Part shown: piece after piece, positions 7,409-12,031 of the stretch
Numbering within the stretch: the first letter of the stretch is position 1
How the letters are laid out: each line of letters opens with the position of its first letter
NCBI GenBank assembly: GCA_947479075.1
Contig: CANJZR010000056.1
Coordinates: forward strand, 1 to 12,031
Length of the DNA: 12,031 nt
Direction of reading: 5' to 3'
Source: Planctomycetaceae bacterium
GTDB taxonomy: Bacteria; Planctomycetota; Planctomycetia; Planctomycetales; Planctomycetaceae
Translations under genes and position numbers: made by a program
Notes under the pieces: model-generated
Told to the model about the DNA's origin: nothing
The model's input: the letters and a program-made list of their open reading frames with translations, nothing else
The model's database searches: none

Positions 7409-7437
7409 TTGTCGCATTTGACTCAGCGGCGAATAAT
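7409..7437 (+). promoter_or_regulatory. Candidate sigma-70-type promoter for prkA
   Basis: TTGTCG (7409-7414) and AATAAT (7432-7437) are 17 bases apart and match consensus at 4 of 6 and 5 of 6 positions. Transcription would start near 7444 and give a leader of about 175 bases before the prkA ATG. Confidence 0.35.
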
Positions 7438-7476
7438 CCCGTGTCGGCAATGCTCATTCCTAATTCGGCATTTGCA

Positions 7477-7500
7477 CGAGCCTGTCGCTCGCAGGTCTCG
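7477..7500 (+). other. Candidate hairpin in the prkA leader
   Basis: CGAGCCTG (7477-7484) can pair with CAGG (7492-7495) and CTCG (7497-7500), leaving a single bulged T and a 7-base loop. If the promoter at 7409-7437 is right, it sits 33-56 bases into the prkA message. No T run follows it. Confidence 0.3.
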
Positions 7501-7619
7501 CTCTCTCAATACAAGCGTTCTGCCGAGTGCGGAAGCTCGCGCGGTTCCCGCTCACCGCCTCTCGACAGCCCCGTGCAAATGTCTCTGCTCCGTTGTGCCG
7601 AAGGTCATGGGAGTCTGAC

Positions 7620-9668
<2,049 letters not shown>

Positions 9669-9729
9669 CACGAAGAAGAGCGTGCGTCACCCGGGCGTCA
9701 TTACATGTGGCCAGCCGGAATAAATCACA

Positions 9730-11400
9730 TCACGGCATGAGACCTCGGCGGGCCTGTTCAATAAATGTCGCGGCATCGGGATCGGCGGCGTACATGTCGA
9801 CGATCGTTTGCAGCAAGGTGCGGGCTTCATCCGCTTTCCCTTGCGTCCGAAGCTCCTCGGCCCGGGATAGCGCCCGCTTCACCAGACTGTACTGCTCTGG
9901 ACCGATTGATTTGTTATTCAATTCCTTCAGCAAGTCAGTCGCCAGTGCATGCAGGTCAGCTGCGTCGGGATCTCCCTCTGTCAGTCGGACCAGACCGGCC
10001 AGGACTTGTTTGGCCTCGGTATTTTGGCCCAGGCCTCGGAGCTGGACAGCCCTCTGCAAGAGTTTCTCTCCATCGGTTTCCGCATCGCGGGTAGTCCATG
10101 TGCCTCGTCGACCGAGAAGTGATTTCCGTAGTTCGTAAAGCCGAATCTTGTCGAGATACTGTTCAACCTCCGGTCCCCAACGTTTGGCGTCCTTCTCGAC
10201 CAGGGGCTCAAACACTTCCCGCTTGGCCCGCTCCCAACCCGGCCCCGGCGCAGCGGCCATCAGCAATTGCCCCTGCTCCAGAAGATCTTCATCCGTTGGC
10301 AGCCGGTGATTCCACCAATACACGCCTCCCAGAATGATCGCGGCGAGAGCTGCAACCAGGAACCAGGTACTGTCCAGGATCCGCTCGATCAGCGTTTGTT
10401 CATTGACGTGTTCGACGTGGGCCTTCATCAGCTCACGCATCGCGACGCCCGCCGCTTCGGGGTCGGAGCTCCTGCCATCCGCAGCCAGTGTCACCTCATT
10501 GCCGTCGACATGCTCGAACTCAAAGGTTCCGGAGCCTTGTGTCAGTTCGACCTTCCTGGGGATTTCCTGCAAACGCAGCTGAAGGACATACGCATCGGGA
10601 TATCGATTGTCCGGGTTCTTTTCCAGACACTTGCAGACGACCTCATCGAGCCAGTGCGGAATATCGGGAACGATTCGGCGGGGGCTGTCGAACTGACCAA
10701 ATTTGTGCTTTTGAGCGATGTCGAGAGCTGACTTCCCCGTGAACGGTGGACGACCGGTCAGCATCACATACATCACCGCACCGAGCGAATAGATGTCACT
10801 CCGCTTGTCGACACGGCGGCCCTGAGCCTGTTCCGGGGACATGTATTCCACCGTCCCGATCACCCCGCCGGTCGCGGTCAGCTGATCACCCGCGAAGACA
10901 TGCGCCACACCAAAATCCGTCAGCTTGCAGACCCCCTGCTTGTTGAGCAGCAGGTTGGAGGGTTTGAGGTCGCGATGGATAATCCCTGTGTTATGCGCCG
11001 CTTTGAGGGCTTTACACACCTGGCAGGCAATCTCAATGACTTCTCGCCAACCGAGTCGTTTCTCTCGCAATACACGATCCGTGACGGTCTCACCGTCCAC
11101 AAATTCCATCGTGTAGTAGTAGGTCCCTTCCCACTCTCCACTATCATACATCTCGACGACATGCTCACCGGTCACGCGATGCATGGCATCGATCTCACGG
11201 GCAAAGCGGGCGACGAAGCCCTCCTCGTGAGCCATACTCGCCGGAAGGACCTTGATCGCCACCAGTTTCCCGGTGTCTTCGTGCTTCCCCAGATAGACCG
11301 TTCCCATGCCCCCTTGACCGAGCTTGCGCTCGATCAGGTAGGCGCCGATCTGTTTGGGAAGTGCGGCAGAATCGACAGACGAGCGACCTTCAGGTGGCAT
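9730..11400 (-). CDS. Membrane-anchored Hanks-type Ser/Thr protein kinase
   Basis: The ATG at 11400 gives 556 residues, with GGGAG 6 bases upstream. A GTG at 11472 would add 24 residues but lacks a ribosome site. The cytoplasmic kinase domain (about 19-285) has the glycine loop G28QGGMG33, the ATP-binding VAIK Lys50, the catalytic H142RDLKPSN149, DFG at 162-164, and MSPEQ at 187-191 in place of APE. All key residues are present, and the HRD arginine suggests control by activation-loop phosphorylation. A linker of about 60 residues leads to one membrane segment (about 346-363, WFLVAALAAIILGG). The remaining 190 residues should lie outside the cytoplasm and look helical, with repeat-like stretches (RAVQLRGLGQNTEAKQVLAG; SRAEELRTQGKADEARTLLQ) recalling TPR units. 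It may sense an envelope signal. It converges on prkA and diverges from the chelatase gene. Confidence 0.93.
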   Translation of the reverse strand: MPPEGRSSVDSAALPKQIGAYLIERKLGQGGMGTVYLGKHEDTGKLVAIKVLPASMAHEEGFVARFAREIDAMHRVTGEHVVEMYDSGEWEGTYYYTMEFVDGETVTDRVLREKRLGWREVIEIACQVCKALKAAHNTGIIHRDLKPSNLLLNKQGVCKLTDFGVAHVFAGDQLTATGGVIGTVEYMSPEQAQGRRVDKRSDIYSLGAVMYVMLTGRPPFTGKSALDIAQKHKFGQFDSPRRIVPDIPHWLDEVVCKCLEKNPDNRYPDAYVLQLRLQEIPRKVELTQGSGTFEFEHVDGNEVTLAADGRSSDPEAAGVAMRELMKAHVEHVNEQTLIERILDSTWFLVAALAAIILGGVYWWNHRLPTDEDLLEQGQLLMAAAPGPGWERAKREVFEPLVEKDAKRWGPEVEQYLDKIRLYELRKSLLGRRGTWTTRDAETDGEKLLQRAVQLRGLGQNTEAKQVLAGLVRLTEGDPDAADLHALATDLLKELNNKSIGPEQYSLVKRALSRAEELRTQGKADEARTLLQTIVDMYAADPDAATFIEQARRGLMP

Positions 11401-11457
11401 CAACATCTCCCGAGCGCCCGGTGAAAAGAACAGTCGCCAGTCGCCCTGCGATGGAAG

Positions 11458-11468
11458 CTGTGTCACAG
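11458..11468. promoter_or_regulatory. Short palindrome in the kinase/chelatase divergent region
   Basis: CTGTG and CACAG flank a single T in the middle of the 107-base gap between the kinase start (11400) and the chelatase start (11508). It is a possible operator for both genes. Five-base arms are short enough to arise by chance. Confidence 0.25.
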
Positions 11469-11507
11469 ACACGAGTCACGACCAACCCCCAGTCTACGGA
11501 ACAGATG

Positions 11508-11885
11508 ATGTCCTCAGCAATTCTATTGATCGCTCATGGCAGTCGCCGGGCAGCTGCGAATGCTGACCTGGTGAAGCTGGCAGAGATCGTCCGCACACGT
11601 TGCCCGCAGGACATTGTCGAGATTGCATATCTGGAACTGGCCGAACCCACCATCCCCCAGGGGGCCGCCCGCTGTGTCGAGCGGGGAGCCACCCATGTTC
11701 GCATGTCGCCGTTCTTCCTCTCGGCCGGAACTCACATTGCCGAGGACTTAACCGGTTTTCAAACCGAGTTTTCGGCTCAGTTCCCCGGCGTGCAGTTCCA
11801 GCTGTGTCCACCGCTCGGTTTGCACACGCTACTGGTCGAGGCGTTATTGGAACGCATGAACGAGGTGTGGGTCAAAGACGCGTGA
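11508..11885 (+). CDS. cbiX: Short-form sirohydrochlorin chelatase (CbiX/SirB family)
   Basis: The protein has 125 residues from the ATG at 11508. GGA ends 7 bases before it, and a second in-frame ATG sits just upstream at 11505. It begins with the family pattern SAILLIAHGSR, placing the first catalytic histidine at His10. The second is His76 in SPFFLSAGTHIAEDL. These enzymes insert Co2+, Fe2+ or Ni2+ into sirohydrochlorin, leading to cobalamin, siroheme or coenzyme F430. The length matches the single-domain CbiX-S type, which works as a homodimer, rather than the two-domain forms of about 260 residues. No His-rich metal-binding tail is present. Metal choice cannot be read from the sequence; cobalt or iron is likely in a bacterium. 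No other tetrapyrrole biosynthesis gene is visible next to it in the remaining 146 bases. Confidence 0.88.
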   Translation: MSSAILLIAHGSRRAAANADLVKLAEIVRTRCPQDIVEIAYLELAEPTIPQGAARCVERGATHVRMSPFFLSAGTHIAEDLTGFQTEFSAQFPGVQFQLCPPLGLHTLLVEALLERMNEVWVKDA

Positions 11886-11943
11886 CCTGATACTGGTCGC
11901 AGTCCATTTCGTTTTGAGTGTATTCATCATACTTCTTGACTCA

Positions 11944-11965
11944 GGACAGACTGGAATGTCTGTCC
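11944..11965. repeat. Perfect palindromic element, REP-like
   Basis: GGACAGAC (11944-11951) and GTCTGTCC (11958-11965) are perfect 8-bp arms around TGGAAT, 59 bases after the chelatase stop. No T run follows on either strand, so it is a poor intrinsic terminator. It resembles the dispersed intergenic palindromes of many bacterial genomes; whether it recurs cannot be seen in one window. The rest of 11886-12031 holds no gene I can support. Confidence 0.5.
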
Positions 11966-12031
11966 CACTCCTCAACCACAGTGCAACAGGCTCCGCAGAT
12001 TGCCTTTCCGCACGAACTGCCTCTCCATGCG

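Larger units (their letters stand above)
7172..7619. other. Divergent control region between the small basic gene and prkA
   Basis: These 448 bases hold no convincing gene. For the leftward gene there is a perfect TTGACA on the minus strand (plus 7292-7297). Its best -10 match, TATCAT (plus 7265-7270), is 21 bases away, too far for a standard promoter. For prkA there is a better promoter at 7409-7437 and two palindromic elements, listed separately. Confidence 0.5.

Noticed and set aside
7172..7450. N-terminal extension of the small basic protein up to 7450
   Set aside because: The ATG at 7171 has a good AGGA site at 8 bases, and the upstream residues look like translated non-coding sequence.
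9669..9729. Terminator between prkA and the converging kinase gene
   Set aside because: The only structure is a direct repeat of GCGTCA near 9690. There is no stem with a T run on either strand.
11972..12031. Possible C-terminal end of a minus-strand gene entering from the right edge
   Set aside because: Only about 19 codons are visible before a stop, with no recognisable motif. The palindrome just after the stop is suggestive but not enough.

Overview
The window looks like a stretch of a planctomycete chromosome. I infer this from gene content, not from a marker gene. It has a secreted protein with DUF11-type repeats and a very long Pro/Glu-rich stalk, a small lipoprotein directly upstream of one large ResB-CcsA cytochrome c assembly protein, a membrane-anchored Hanks-type kinase, and a PrkA kinase. 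Base composition is moderately GC-rich and even. I see no insertion sequence, phage gene, tRNA, rRNA or CRISPR array, so this reads as core chromosome rather than an island.

Left part (1-3000). A minus-strand gene for a surface or periplasmic DUF11-repeat protein enters from the left edge and starts at 1893. It has no complete reading frame inside the window because its end lies outside. A leader region of about 530 bases follows, holding two short direct repeats, a 7-bp inverted repeat and a perfect TATAAT box. It separates this gene from a plus-strand lipoprotein gene (2425-3000).

Middle (3001-7171). The lipoprotein gene is followed at 113 bases by a 1259-residue fused System II cytochrome c synthase (ResB plus CcsA with the WWD haem-handling motif). 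The pair is probably one operon. The ribosome binding site of the large gene lies inside a predicted hairpin. A perfect 11-bp-arm hairpin with flanking A and T runs (6957-6984) ends this operon and also a converging 52-residue, lysine-tailed protein gene.

Right part (7172-12031). A 448-base control region with a plausible promoter and several palindromes leads into prkA (7620-9668). prkA converges tail to tail on a membrane Ser/Thr kinase (9730-11400). That kinase is divergent, across 107 bases, from a 125-residue short-form CbiX-type chelatase (11508-11885) with both catalytic histidines. The last 146 bases hold an 8-bp-arm palindrome and no convincing gene.

Two haem/tetrapyrrole-related genes (the cytochrome c synthase and the chelatase) and two kinases lie here, but nothing in the sequence ties them into one system. 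The best candidates for something undescribed are the small basic protein at 7013-7171, the roughly 315-residue insert between the ResB and CcsA halves, and the lipoprotein partner of the synthase.
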